NCBI GenBank assembly: GCA_013178305.1
Contig: JABLXB010000001.1
Location: forward strand, 874,253-938,252
Direction: 5' to 3'
From: Bacillota bacterium
Lineage (GTDB): Bacteria > Bacillota > Sulfobacillia > JABLXB01
Length of the DNA: 64,000 bases
The translations under genes and the position numbers were made by a program. Under the pieces are notes generated by a model, which saw only the letters and a list, made by a program, of their open reading frames with translations, was not told where the DNA came from and ran no database searches. Within the stretch, counting starts at the first letter, position 1; the number at the start of each line of letters is the position of its first letter. Positions 1-7,971 of the stretch are shown one piece after another.

Positions 1-210
1 TCCTCTGCGGCCCTGCGCGGGCTGGGGCGCGCGAACGCAGCCCTGGCATCGGACATGATAGCGTGGTTCGTGCGTCTCGGGCTAATGGTGTACCTGCCGG
101 GAAGGCCTGAATGGGGGGTTTCCGGTATCGCGGCGGCCGTGGTGGCCTCATCGATCGTCTCGGCGCTCATTAACGTGGGGGCGATAGCACATCTCCGCCG
201 GAAAGTATAA
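1..210 (+). CDS. C-terminus of a SpoVB/MurJ-like lipid-linked oligosaccharide flippase (partial)
   Basis: An open frame enters from the left edge and stops at TAA 208-210, giving 69 residues. It contains ALRGLGRANAAL, a hydrophobic span around VRLGLMVYLPG, and a second span, GIAAAVVASSIVSALINVGA, ending in a short basic tail (HLRRKV). This pattern fits the last two helices of polysaccharide-transporter/stage V sporulation protein B flippases, which move lipid-linked precursors across the membrane in spore cortex or wall synthesis. The assignment rests on the C-terminal helices only; another MATE/MOP-superfamily transporter is possible. It converges on the Spo0E-like genes. Confidence 0.5.
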   Translation, partial: SSAALRGLGRANAALASDMIAWFVRLGLMVYLPGRPEWGVSGIAAAVVASSIVSALINVGAIAHLRRKV

Positions 211-235
211 CGGCGCCCGCGGTTCGCCGGCGCCG
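211..235. terminator. GC-rich hairpin between convergent genes
   Basis: CGGCGCC at 211-217 pairs with GGCGCCG at 229-235 directly after the flippase stop codon. No T-run follows on either strand, so termination is inferred from its position between convergent genes. Confidence 0.35.
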
Positions 236-274
236 TCAGCTATCCTGTGGTACTGTCCTGGGCCGCCATTGCGA

Positions 275-475
275 CTATCCACCTCGTTGCTGCGCGTTCT
301 CGAGATTTGGGTCGACTCCGCCCAGTTCACCACTATCAAGACTTGCCATGAATTGGTCCATTTTATTCAGCAACGTGGCGACGTCTTCTTTCAGCGTAGC
401 GTTGTCATGTTCGATCCTGAGACATATCGCGTGGATTTCCTCCGCCAGCCTGACTCTCTGCCCCCTCAAGCTCAC
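275..475 (-). CDS. Spo0E-like small protein, divergent second copy
   Basis: Encodes 66 residues from a GTG at 475 with a good ribosome site (GGAAGGGG, 9 bases upstream). The core, from LAEEIHAICLRI to LLNKMDQFMASL, has the two-helix hairpin layout of Spo0E aspartyl-phosphate phosphatases, which remove phosphate from Spo0A~P and delay sporulation. The usual SQELD signature is replaced by LNKMD: the aspartate is kept but the serine and glutamine are lost, so activity is doubtful. It overlaps the preceding Spo0E-like gene by 71 bases, which suggests coupled translation. Family assignment comes from length, helix pattern and the neighbouring clear copy. Confidence 0.45.
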   Translation of the reverse strand: MSLRGQRVRLAEEIHAICLRIEHDNATLKEDVATLLNKMDQFMASLDSGELGGVDPNLENAQQRGG

Positions 476-629
476 GTTCGGAATCCCCTTCCTCCCTTAA
501 GTAGGAAACCACGAGCGTATCTATCTGTCTGCTCAGCTCCAGGACACACTCCTCCTGGAGTGGATTCCTGCTTGCCAGGTCGGACAACTCCTTTCTCAAT
601 TTCCTGATCCGGTCGGAGATATCGCTCAA
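405..629 (-). CDS. Spo0E-like aspartyl-phosphate phosphatase
   Basis: Encodes 74 residues. The best start is the TTG at 627-629, preceded by GAGGAGG eight bases upstream; the open frame continues further upstream but has no supported start there. Residues 1-45 form the Spo0E-type helical hairpin, and LSRQIDTLVVSYL matches the signature helix (S-x-x-[LI]-D followed by a hydrophobic face). The family dephosphorylates Spo0A~P in the sporulation phosphorelay in the cytoplasm. The charged tail after residue 50 is poorly conserved. It lies upstream of, and overlaps, the second small Spo0E-like gene; both are read leftwards after the 827-1897 gene. Confidence 0.62.
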   Translation of the reverse strand: MSDISDRIRKLRKELSDLASRNPLQEECVLELSRQIDTLVVSYLREEGDSERELEGAESQAGGGNPRDMSQDRT

Positions 630-826
630 TACTCCGGCCTCCTCTACGCTCGCCTTGTAAGGGCGTGAGCTTCCACTCGCCGGCAGCAAAATCCTAGCAA
701 CTTCGGCAGGAATCGTTCGCCAACCTTCGACACTCCTCACAAACCCCCAGCATAGAGCGGCAACTGCCGCACCTTTGGGGCGCGGCAGCGTCGTGACCGG
801 TGACCCGCAGTCATGGCCGGCACAGG

Positions 827-1897
827 TCATGGTCCAGTGCCCATGCCCTCTATCTTCCAGCCCAGATTCGACCGCGTCAGGGTGATGAACCGCGTCGTCC
901 GGCCGGTGGGGGTGTTAAAGGCTGCGTCCCTCCACTTGAGTTCAACCTCTGCCGCGACCTCGATGCTGTTGCGGTCGCCGACCTCCTTCAGCTCCACGGC
1001 CGGCTTCTGGGGGTCGAGGAACTTCCAGGATATCAGCCGGCACTTGACGATATTTTCGACAAGCGAGTTGTTGTGCCCAAAGCCCGGGTTATACAGCCGC
1101 TTCGGGACCAGATTCACGGTCAGCGAATTCTGGTGCGAACGAGGGCTCAGGCACGCGTTCGCCCTCACCCTGTCGCCCTTCTGGATCGCGTCGAAGAACG
1201 CCTTGACCACGTCGACCGGGCCAAGGGTCATAAGGTCGGCGTTCTTGCCTGCGTCCGAGAAGTAGTCCTCTCGCTCGACCCATTCCTCAAAGGACAGTCC
1301 GGTGATGTCATTCAGGTTTCGCATCCGGACCGACGGGCCAATTCCCATAACGTTGAACGTTAGCCACGCACCGGCAACTTTGCCGTCATCGAGCAGCAGG
1401 ACTATGTTCGACGGATACCTGTACTGGCTCTGCGGCCCCTCGCCCGGAAGGCCGCCGGCCAGGCTCCCGCGCCATACCTCGACCTCTCTCCCCTTGAGCG
1501 GCGTCAGGTCGAGCCCCACATTCCTCGAGAATTCGTTCGCGAGGCCCCAGTAGAGGCCGGCCGGGTACTCCCCGAGGCGAACACCCCACGACTTCGGGAC
1601 TTCCACCTTGAATCGCTCGGGTTCCCCTTCAACCCGGAGGTCGTGCCTCTTGAGGAATTCTTCAACCGTCAAACGCTCGCCGTTGGGCGCCGCGCCCGGA
1701 CCGGGTTGGTGAGCCGGAGTCTCACCCGGCGCGGGCTGGGCCGCCGGCTGTCGCCCTGCGTCGTGTGAGCCGCTTCCCACTGGCGGCGTAGAACCGCCCC
1801 ACACGACGTACGCCGATACGAGCGTCACGCTCAACACCACGCTTATCAGCCCGGCTACCACCAACAGCAGGCGCCTGCCACACACACAAGGCACCAT
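827..1897 (-). CDS. Membrane-anchored DUF4830-like protein
   Basis: Encodes 356 residues from ATG 1897 (GGGGTG upstream); an in-frame GTG at 1945 would add 16 residues. Residues about 8-33 form one hydrophobic N-terminal anchor, followed by a proline/alanine/glycine-rich linker to about residue 75. The section EEFLKRHDLRVEGEP, then VPKSWGVRLGEYPAGLYWGL and DDGKVAGAWLTFN, resembles the DUF4830 fold found in Bacillota anchored proteins. The C-terminal 120 residues (VVKAFFDAIQKGDRVRANACLS) look like an NTF2/DUF4829-type domain. The protein is probably extracytoplasmic and its biochemical role is unknown. It follows the SIMPL gene by about 50 bases, so co-transcription is likely. Confidence 0.6.
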   Translation of the reverse strand: MVPCVCGRRLLLVVAGLISVVLSVTLVSAYVVWGGSTPPVGSGSHDAGRQPAAQPAPGETPAHQPGPGAAPNGERLTVEEFLKRHDLRVEGEPERFKVEVPKSWGVRLGEYPAGLYWGLANEFSRNVGLDLTPLKGREVEVWRGSLAGGLPGEGPQSQYRYPSNIVLLLDDGKVAGAWLTFNVMGIGPSVRMRNLNDITGLSFEEWVEREDYFSDAGKNADLMTLGPVDVVKAFFDAIQKGDRVRANACLSPRSHQNSLTVNLVPKRLYNPGFGHNNSLVENIVKCRLISWKFLDPQKPAVELKEVGDRNSIEVAAEVELKWRDAAFNTPTGRTTRFITLTRSNLGWKIEGMGTGP

Positions 1898-1951
1898 GTT
1901 TGCACCCCATTCAACGTGCAAACGCCGTCCTTCCGCCGTCACCACACCAGC

Positions 1952-2689
1952 CTACTCCAGTGCGAATTCCGCGTTGACGACGGCGGTGATCTCCTTGTCC
2001 AGGGATGACGTATCGTTGATGCCGTAGTCCGCGACCTCGGTCGAGTTGAGCGGGGTGATCTGGAACACGCCCATCTTGGCGGCCCTGAGGTGCCCCACCT
2101 TGCTCCCGCTGGCGGCGGCCATCTTCTCCGCCCGCGTCGCGGCGTCCTTTGCCGCCTCGGCAAGCATGTCGATCTTGACGTCATTGAGCTTCGTGTACAG
2201 GTACTGCGGCGGATTGGACTGGAAGACGACGCCCTGGTCGATGAGTTCGCTCGCCTCCCGCGACAGCGTCGTGATCTTCTCGACGTCCGTCGACCGGACC
2301 TGCACCGATTGCATCATCCGGTAGCCCATTACCTCGTTGGTCATCCGGCCCGTTTTCGGATCACCCGCGTAGATGGTCTCCGTCCAGACCGGTTGGAACG
2401 TGATGTCCTTCTCCGGGATACCCTTCGCTACCAGATACGCTTTGATTTTCGCCTGGTCGGCCTTCATGACGCCGTACACGTCCGGCAGGGCGTCTCCCTG
2501 GCGCGAGAAGTTGCCGTTCCACGTCGCGAGATCCGATTTTATCTGTTTCTTCGCCGACCCCGTGACAGTGATGGACTTCTTGGCGCTCACGAGGGCCTGG
2601 ATCGGCCTCGTCACAACAAGCGAGCAGGCGATGAGCGCCAGCGAGGCAATGATGGCCGGAACGATTAGTGAGTTCTTAGTGGAATTCAA
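1952..2689 (-). CDS. SIMPL (DUF541) domain protein
   Basis: Encodes 245 residues from TTG 2689 with GGGTGG six bases upstream. Residues 8-32 are a hydrophobic N-terminal anchor or signal. The rest matches the SIMPL/DUF541 family: ITVTGSAKKQIKSDLATWN near the start, a central alternating region, and DAATRAEKMAAASGSKVG near the end. Known members form periplasmic or surface oligomers (BP26, YggE) linked to oxidative stress or signalling; the exact role here is unknown. It is probably the first gene of a leftward unit with the DUF4830-like gene, and it is divergent from the BKACE gene. Confidence 0.8.
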   Translation of the reverse strand: MNSTKNSLIVPAIIASLALIACSLVVTRPIQALVSAKKSITVTGSAKKQIKSDLATWNGNFSRQGDALPDVYGVMKADQAKIKAYLVAKGIPEKDITFQPVWTETIYAGDPKTGRMTNEVMGYRMMQSVQVRSTDVEKITTLSREASELIDQGVVFQSNPPQYLYTKLNDVKIDMLAEAAKDAATRAEKMAAASGSKVGHLRAAKMGVFQITPLNSTEVADYGINDTSSLDKEITAVVNAEFALE

Positions 2690-2935
2690 CGCGACCCACC
2701 CTTTCTTGAACCGCTGGGGACCCGCCGGTTGTGAGCACCGGTGTGTGCTCCATCACTTATTGACGCCGGGGCCGCCCCGCGTGTTCCCCCCTTGGAGGTA
2801 CTGCGCAACTCCTGCGATCACCTTCATCCAAGGGGCGCCGGCGTTGCGGCCACGGGGGAATCTCGCCACGGGCGGCGAATTACATCGGGTCAGCATCTTC
2901 TTTCAGCATCTGCCATTGGCGGGAGGGGTTTTTCG
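2690..2935. promoter_or_regulatory. Divergent intergenic region
   Basis: These 246 bases separate the SIMPL and BKACE genes. GAGCAC at 2732-2737 and GTGCTC at 2744-2749 form a small inverted repeat that could be an operator. No convincing -35/-10 pair was found on either strand. Confidence 0.25.
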
Positions 2936-3763
2936 GTGGACAAGCTCATCATCGTGGTCGCGCCCGTGGGCGCCGAGGTCACCAGGAAGGAGCAGCCTAA
3001 CCTTCCTATCACGGCCGGCGAGATCGCGCGGGAGGTCAAGCGGTGCCGCGAGGCGGGCGCCGCCGTGGTGCACCTCCACGTCAGGGATAAGGACGGCAAC
3101 CCGACCCAGGACAAGAACGTTTTCCGGAAGGCTATCGAGGCTATAAAGCAGGAAGCCCCGGATATCATCGTGCAGGTGTCCACCGGCGGTGCCGTGTGGA
3201 TGACGCCGGAAGAGCGGATGCAGTCGATATACTCGCACGACGCGGTCGAGATGGCGACCATCTCGACGGGCACCCTGAACTTCGGAGAGGACGTGTTCAT
3301 GAACACGTTCAAGATAATGGAGTCGTTCGCGAAGGCCATAAAGGAACGCGGCATCAAGCCCGAGATCGAATGCTTCGACGCCGGCCACCTGGATAACGCC
3401 ATGATCCTGGTAAAGCGCGGGCTGATCACCCTACCCGGCCACTTCGACTTCGTGCTGGGCGTGCCCGGCGCGATGGCCGGAGCGCTGCGCAACATGGTGT
3501 TCATGTCGAACAGCGTGCCCGCGGGGTCGACCTGGCAGGTAGCCGGCATCGGCCGCGCCGAGCTGCCGCTCGCGGTGGCGTCCGTTGTGTCAGGCGGCCA
3601 CGTGCGTGTGGGTTTCGAGGACAACATCTTCTACTCGAAGGGGCGCCTGGCGAACTCCAACGCCGAGCTCGTGGCGCGCGTTTCGCGAGTCGCAGCCGAA
3701 GTTGGCCGGGAGGTCGCGACCCCCGACGAAGCACGGAGGATCCTGGGGATCACGTCCAGTTGA
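2936..3763 (+). CDS. Beta-keto acid cleavage enzyme (BKACE / 3-keto-5-aminohexanoate cleavage family)
   Basis: Encodes 275 residues from GTG 2936, with GGGAGGGG eight bases upstream. The BKACE family uses acetyl-CoA and a beta-keto acid to form acetoacetate and a new acyl-CoA; the founding member Kce acts in lysine fermentation. The zinc/catalytic motif HLHVRD places His46 and His48 exactly where Kce has them, and GFEDN supplies the conserved glutamate at residue 228. The length is normal for the family. The substrate cannot be read from the sequence. It stands alone between the SIMPL gene and a leftward amino-acid-transport operon, so a role in amino-acid or keto-acid breakdown is inferred. 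Confidence 0.88.
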   Translation: MDKLIIVVAPVGAEVTRKEQPNLPITAGEIAREVKRCREAGAAVVHLHVRDKDGNPTQDKNVFRKAIEAIKQEAPDIIVQVSTGGAVWMTPEERMQSIYSHDAVEMATISTGTLNFGEDVFMNTFKIMESFAKAIKERGIKPEIECFDAGHLDNAMILVKRGLITLPGHFDFVLGVPGAMAGALRNMVFMSNSVPAGSTWQVAGIGRAELPLAVASVVSGGHVRVGFEDNIFYSKGRLANSNAELVARVSRVAAEVGREVATPDEARRILGITSS

Positions 3764-3782
3764 TCCCAAAGGCTGGCACGGG

Positions 3783-4103
3783 TTACAGGTTAGTACGGAC
3801 CGTAGCGGCGGTCTCAATCCATGCCCATACGTGCTGAAAATTGTCGGGGACCGGGCCCATCTCCAAGCGGGCGTAGGGGAACCCACTGATACTTACTCCC
3901 TGCCTGGCGTAATGCAGGAAGTCGGCGTAGAACAGCAGCTTCATGAGCTTGACCTTATACAACTGCTCCCGCGACTGTGCGACAAGGTAGATCATCATCT
4001 TGGCCAAGCGCTCGAGGCTTGGTTCGCGGAACCCCGTGTATTCGCCTGGCTGACTGCGCCGGTACTCCCTATACGCAGCCAGCAAGTTCGCCGGGGACCC
4101 CAT
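3783..4103 (-). pseudogene. Truncated Panacea/SocA-type antitoxin-domain protein
   Basis: Encodes 106 residues from ATG 4103 with GAAGGCGG upstream. Residues 30-95 (KMMIYLVAQ, VKLMKLLFYADFLHY, MGPVPDNF) match the start of the Panacea/SocA antitoxin domain (older names GepA/DUF4065). That domain usually continues about 60-80 residues past the GPV motif, but here the frame stops at residue 106 after VRTNL. The N-terminal 28 residues look like a linker and no helix-turn-helix precedes them. I read it as a decayed fragment at the end of the leftward M24 peptidase unit. A short functional variant cannot be excluded. Confidence 0.5.
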
Positions 4104-4149
4104 TCAACCGCCTTCAGGTAAAGCCGCCCACGTGGCGAATTGGGGGCTC

Positions 4150-5337
4150 TTACAGCACTTCCATCTCCTTCGACGGCGGCGACAGGTATTCCGCGCCTTT
4201 CTCGGTGACGACCACCGTATCCTCTACCTGAATACCGCCGAAACCCAGCTCGTAATACGGCGTCTCCACGCAGAAGACCATCCCCGGCTCCAGCGGAGTG
4301 GTTATTCCCTCCCTCAACATGGGCGGGTCGTATATCTCCGCGCCGATACCGTGTCCTACATGGGTTCGCTTGAAGTGGGGAATGCCCTCCTTGCGCGTAG
4401 TATCCACGGCCACGCCGAACAGCTTCTCAGGGGGGACCCCGGGCCTCATCGCTGCGACGGCCTTCCTCACGCCCTCCAGCGCGGCCTTGTGATAGGTCAG
4501 CGCCCTGTCGCGGGTCCGCCTGTCCGGCTCGCCGAACAGGGCGATCCGTGCGAGGTCAGCATGGTACCCCTGGTAGACGCACCCCGCGTCTAACCTGATG
4601 ATGTCGCCTTTCTTGAGCCTGCGGTTCCCGGGCAGGCCGTTCGGGTACGCCGAGTGCGTTCCGAACAGCACCACGCTCAGGATGGTGGCGGCACCGTTAT
4701 CAAGCAGGTATTTTTCATAGACGGCGGCCAGCTCGACTTCCGTCATACCCTCCCTGGCGGCGGCCAGCGAATGGTCCATGGCGGCGCAGGTAATCTCCGC
4801 AGCACGTTTCAGCCGCCCTATTTCCCCGGCAGTCTTGACCGTCCTGATCTCTTTCCATGCCGCGAAAGCGGGGGCAATAGCACCCCGGAACGATCCTGCC
4901 AGGGCGTTCCACTCCTGCGGGGTGAGGCCGGACTCGTCCACGGCAACCTTGCAGCCCTGGAGGCCCAGGTGCTTCAGGAGGTCGACCAGCGTCTCAATGG
5001 CAGCCGAGCCCCGGACCGACGCAAGCGCCCGCGACAGCTTGCCATCAGTACCCGGCAGGGCGGGGTCCGCCCCTTCGATGAAGAACTTCCCGAATGGCCA
5101 GACCTCTATCCCGTCGCGCAACTCCTCGACCGCGAGGTCGGCCTCGCCCACGGGGAACACCGCCGTCACGCGCGGGGGGTTCCCCGGCAGTACAACGCTG
5201 AATACCTTCGTCCCGGCAATCGTCTTCTGTCCAAGGCTGGCGAACCCCGTGCTGTAGAACACGTTCGGAAAAGAAGTCGCCACGATCGCGTCGTAACCGC
5301 CTCGGCGGAGCAATGCATTCAGTCTATCAATGTTCAT
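4150..5337 (-). CDS. M24-family Xaa-Pro dipeptidase-like metallopeptidase
   Basis: Encodes 395 residues from ATG 5337 with AGGTGGT upstream. The N-terminal half (1-160) is the creatinase-type domain. The C-terminal pita-bread domain carries all five metal ligands: Asp250 (LDAG), Asp261 (HADLAR), His329 (HVGHGIG), Glu358 (VETPYY) and Glu372 (VEDTV). Family members remove N-terminal residues before proline or cleave Xaa-Pro dipeptides in the cytoplasm, but creatinase-like hydrolases share the fold. It follows the cysteine-synthase-like gene and the Liv importer on the same strand, suggesting that imported peptides or amino-acid derivatives are hydrolysed here. Confidence 0.88.
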   Translation of the reverse strand: MNIDRLNALLRRGGYDAIVATSFPNVFYSTGFASLGQKTIAGTKVFSVVLPGNPPRVTAVFPVGEADLAVEELRDGIEVWPFGKFFIEGADPALPGTDGKLSRALASVRGSAAIETLVDLLKHLGLQGCKVAVDESGLTPQEWNALAGSFRGAIAPAFAAWKEIRTVKTAGEIGRLKRAAEITCAAMDHSLAAAREGMTEVELAAVYEKYLLDNGAATILSVVLFGTHSAYPNGLPGNRRLKKGDIIRLDAGCVYQGYHADLARIALFGEPDRRTRDRALTYHKAALEGVRKAVAAMRPGVPPEKLFGVAVDTTRKEGIPHFKRTHVGHGIGAEIYDPPMLREGITTPLEPGMVFCVETPYYELGFGGIQVEDTVVVTEKGAEYLSPPSKEMEVL

Positions 5338-5416
5338 CAACACACCACCTTTAACCACCGCTGGGCATTTCGCCCTGCGACCCCCTGGTCTGATGCATTT
5401 CGGGCAGCAAGCCGCC

Positions 5417-6352
5417 CTACAGAGCCGCCCAGAGTTCATCCTCCAGGTAACGCTCGCCCGTATCCGGCAGGATCGTGAGCACTCGCCCACCCGCGGGCAG
5501 TCTCTTCGCCACCTCGACCGCGGCATGGACTCCCGTGCCGCTCGATATGCCGGCAAATATGCCCTCTTCCCTCGCGAGCCTGCGGGCCATTGAGTAAGCC
5601 TGGTCGTCGGTCACGCTGAGCCAGCCGTCAACGATCCCCCGGTTCAGTATCTTCGTATTCTGAGCGTCGCCGATCCCTTGCTGCTTGTGAAGCCCCTTCT
5701 TTCCGCTGCCTTCCTGCGCCGCAGCTTCTGGTTCCACACCGTATACCTTGATACCGGGGATCGCGGCCTTCAGGATCTCGCCAATACCCGTGAGTGTCCC
5801 ACCGGTGCCGATGGTCGAGACGAACGCGTCCAGCCTCCCATCGGTCTGGCGGAGAATCTCCGCGGCGGTGGTGCGCCTGTGGATGTCAGGGTTACCAGCG
5901 TTATCGAACTGTTTGAGGTAGACGTATTTCGGGTCGGACGCCTCGAGCTCGAAGGCCTTGTTCCTGCAGGCCCACACCGTTTTCTCCATGTCCTCGAGGG
6001 TAGGCGTGAGGATCACCTCGGCGCCGTATGCCTTGACGATCTTCCTGCGTTCCTTGCCCATATGCTCAGGCATTATGATAATCGCCTTGTATCCCTTGAC
6101 CGCGGCTATCATCGCGATGCCTATACCCTGGTTACCGGTGGTCGCCTCGACTATCACGGACCCGGGTTTGAGCTTCCCTTCACGCTCCGCCTTCTCGATC
6201 ATGCCCAGCGCCGTCCGGCTCTTGATGCTCCCGCCGATATTGACAGCCTCGAACTTGACCACGACCTCGGCGTCAACGCCCTTCGTAATCCGGTTCAGCC
6301 GGATAATGGGCGTGTTCCCTATGGCCTCCAACACGTTTGAGTAGATCTGCAT
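5417..6352 (-). CDS. PLP-dependent cysteine-synthase-family enzyme (variant active site)
   Basis: Encodes 311 residues, the normal length for the CysK/CysM fold type II family. The PLP lysine is Lys44 in GGSIKSR, the phosphate loop is GTGGT at 182-186, and a C-terminal SSG (270-272) is present. Classical O-acetylserine sulfhydrylases read NPGGSVKDR and TSGNTG; here the motifs are NIGGSIKSR and TTGNQG (71-76). These changes affect the substrate-carboxylate loop, so the reaction may be another beta-replacement or beta-elimination. It lies between LivF and the M24 peptidase in the first Liv operon, suggesting it acts on an imported amino acid. Confidence 0.78.
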   Translation of the reverse strand: MQIYSNVLEAIGNTPIIRLNRITKGVDAEVVVKFEAVNIGGSIKSRTALGMIEKAEREGKLKPGSVIVEATTGNQGIGIAMIAAVKGYKAIIIMPEHMGKERRKIVKAYGAEVILTPTLEDMEKTVWACRNKAFELEASDPKYVYLKQFDNAGNPDIHRRTTAAEILRQTDGRLDAFVSTIGTGGTLTGIGEILKAAIPGIKVYGVEPEAAAQEGSGKKGLHKQQGIGDAQNTKILNRGIVDGWLSVTDDQAYSMARRLAREEGIFAGISSGTGVHAAVEVAKRLPAGGRVLTILPDTGERYLEDELWAAL

Positions 6353-6382
6353 CGTATCAACCTCCCAGCCGATTTCGACTCC

Positions 6383-7090
6383 TCAGGTCTCTCCCAGGTA
6401 TGACTTCCGGACAGTCTCGTTCGAGAGGAGTTCCCTGGATCTGCCTTCCAGTGTGATAGCCCCCGTCTCCAATACGTACGCTCTTTGCGAAATCTCCAGG
6501 GCGATCTTGGCGTTCTGCTCAACGAGAAGGATGGGGAGGCCGCCCGCCGCGATCTCCACAATCTTCTCGGCGATCTTGTCGACAAGTAAAGGCGCCAGCC
6601 CGAGCGACGGCTCGTCCAGCAGCAGCATTTTGGGTTGGGCCATGAGAGCGCGGCCGATGGCCAGCATCTGCTGCTCGCCACCGGATAAGGTGCCCCCGGG
6701 TTGTGAACTGCGCTGTCTCAGGATGGGAAACAGGTCATACACGTGGTTTAGCTCGCGCACGATGGCCCGCCTGTCGCGGACCAGATATGCACCCATCACC
6801 AGGTTCTCGCGTACGGTGAGACTGGAGAATATCTTGCGTCCCTCGGGGACGTGAATGATCCCGCGAGCAGCGATCTTGTGCACCGGCAGGTTATCGATCC
6901 GATTCCCCATAAACCTGATGCTCCCCGATCTCAACGGGTGCAAGCCGGAGATCGCCTTGAGGATACTCGTCTTTCCGGCGCCGTTGTTTCCGATGAGGGC
7001 GACGACCTCTAGCGCGCCGATGTTCATCGATACCTTCCGGACTGCGATTATGTCTCCGTATGCGACCTCGATGTTCGAGAGCTCAAGCAC
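6383..7090 (-). CDS. livF: Branched-chain amino acid-type ABC transporter, ATP-binding subunit LivF (system 1)
   Basis: Encodes 235 residues from GTG 7090, chosen because AAGGGGG precedes it and the start overlaps the LivG stop by eight bases. Walker A is GNNGAGKT (34-41), the signature is LSGGEQQ and Walker B is LLLDEPSLGLAP. The LivF hallmarks RGIIHVPEGRKIF and LLVEQNAKIAL are present. It powers import at the inner face of the membrane together with LivG. Liv systems also carry urea, amides, short peptides or aromatic acids, so the ligand is not fixed by homology. Confidence 0.92.
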   Translation of the reverse strand: MLELSNIEVAYGDIIAVRKVSMNIGALEVVALIGNNGAGKTSILKAISGLHPLRSGSIRFMGNRIDNLPVHKIAARGIIHVPEGRKIFSSLTVRENLVMGAYLVRDRRAIVRELNHVYDLFPILRQRSSQPGGTLSGGEQQMLAIGRALMAQPKMLLLDEPSLGLAPLLVDKIAEKIVEIAAGGLPILLVEQNAKIALEISQRAYVLETGAITLEGRSRELLSNETVRKSYLGET

Positions 7091-7862
7091 CAGCGGCGCC
7101 CCCTTTGTATCCCTTGCCGAGATAGGCCTCGATGACTCGGGGGTCTTGCTGTACCTCGGCGGGCAACCCCTCAACGATTTTCTCGCCCTGGCTCAACACG
7201 ACGATCCTTTCGCTGAGGCCCATCGCCAGCTTCATGTCGTGCTCGATGAGGAGTATCGTCTTGCCAAGGTTGTCCCGTATCGAAAGGATAAGGCCGGCCA
7301 GCGCAACCTTCTCTGCGCTGTTCATTCCAGCCGATGGTTCGTCGAGCATGAGTAGCTTCGGTTGCGTCGCGAGTGCACGAGCTATCTCGAGCCGGCGCTG
7401 CAGGCCGTACGGAAGGCTTCCCGCCTTCTCGTCCTTCAGGCGCGCTATCCCCGTAAACTCCAGGAGTCGCAGGCTATCCTCCTTCGTACGCCGCTCTTCC
7501 TCCTTGAGCAACCTCGACCTGGTGATCGCATCCATTAAGCCGGTCCTCATCCGGCAGTGAAAGCCCAGCTGGACGTTCTCCAGCACAGACATATCGCCCA
7601 GCACCCTGATGTTCTGGAACGTTCTACTTATACCGAGCTCGCAGAGCCGGTACGAAGGGAGTCCCGCCGACGAGCGGCCGCCGAACACGACCTCGCCCGC
7701 AGTGGGTTTGATAATCCCCGACACAACGTTGAACAACGTGGTCTTGCCTGCGCCATTCGGCCCGATGAGTCCGTGTATAGACCCATCGCGAACGCTCATG
7801 CTGACCCCGTTAACAGCCACAAGGCCACCGAACCGCACCGTGAGGTCCTTTACCTCGAGCAT
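7083..7862 (-). CDS. livG: Branched-chain amino acid-type ABC transporter, ATP-binding subunit LivG (system 1)
   Basis: Encodes 259 residues from ATG 7862 (MLEVKDLTVRFGG). Walker A is GPNGAGKT, the LivG-type ISRTFQNIRV segment follows, the signature region reads SLPYGLQRRLEIARAL, and Walker B is LLMLDEPSAGMN. The ribosome site before ATG 7862 is weak; an in-frame ATG at 7928 with GGTGAG upstream would add 22 unconserved residues. The signature lacks the usual LSxGxQ serine-glycine pair, as is common in LivG. It works with LivF. Confidence 0.92.
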   Translation of the reverse strand: MLEVKDLTVRFGGLVAVNGVSMSVRDGSIHGLIGPNGAGKTTLFNVVSGIIKPTAGEVVFGGRSSAGLPSYRLCELGISRTFQNIRVLGDMSVLENVQLGFHCRMRTGLMDAITRSRLLKEEERRTKEDSLRLLEFTGIARLKDEKAGSLPYGLQRRLEIARALATQPKLLMLDEPSAGMNSAEKVALAGLILSIRDNLGKTILLIEHDMKLAMGLSERIVVLSQGEKIVEGLPAEVQQDPRVIEAYLGKGYKGGAAGA

Positions 7863-7971
7863 GCTACGATCTCGCGCGACGCAGGTCTCGCTGGAGTTGC
7901 CATTCCCCGGCCACCTTCGTTCACCCATGCCAATCTTGCTCACCGCACTGCCTCCATGCAGATACGTCCGA

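Noticed and set aside
800-1363. Long plus-strand frames opposite the DUF4830-like gene, and many similar ones elsewhere (e.g. 4654-5478, 5678-6340, 10349-11188, 14544-15866, 20177-21082, 28634-29668, 42317-43420)
   Set aside because: They are mirror frames of well-supported genes on the other strand in GC-rich DNA, have Arg/His/Asp-rich composition and no family motifs.
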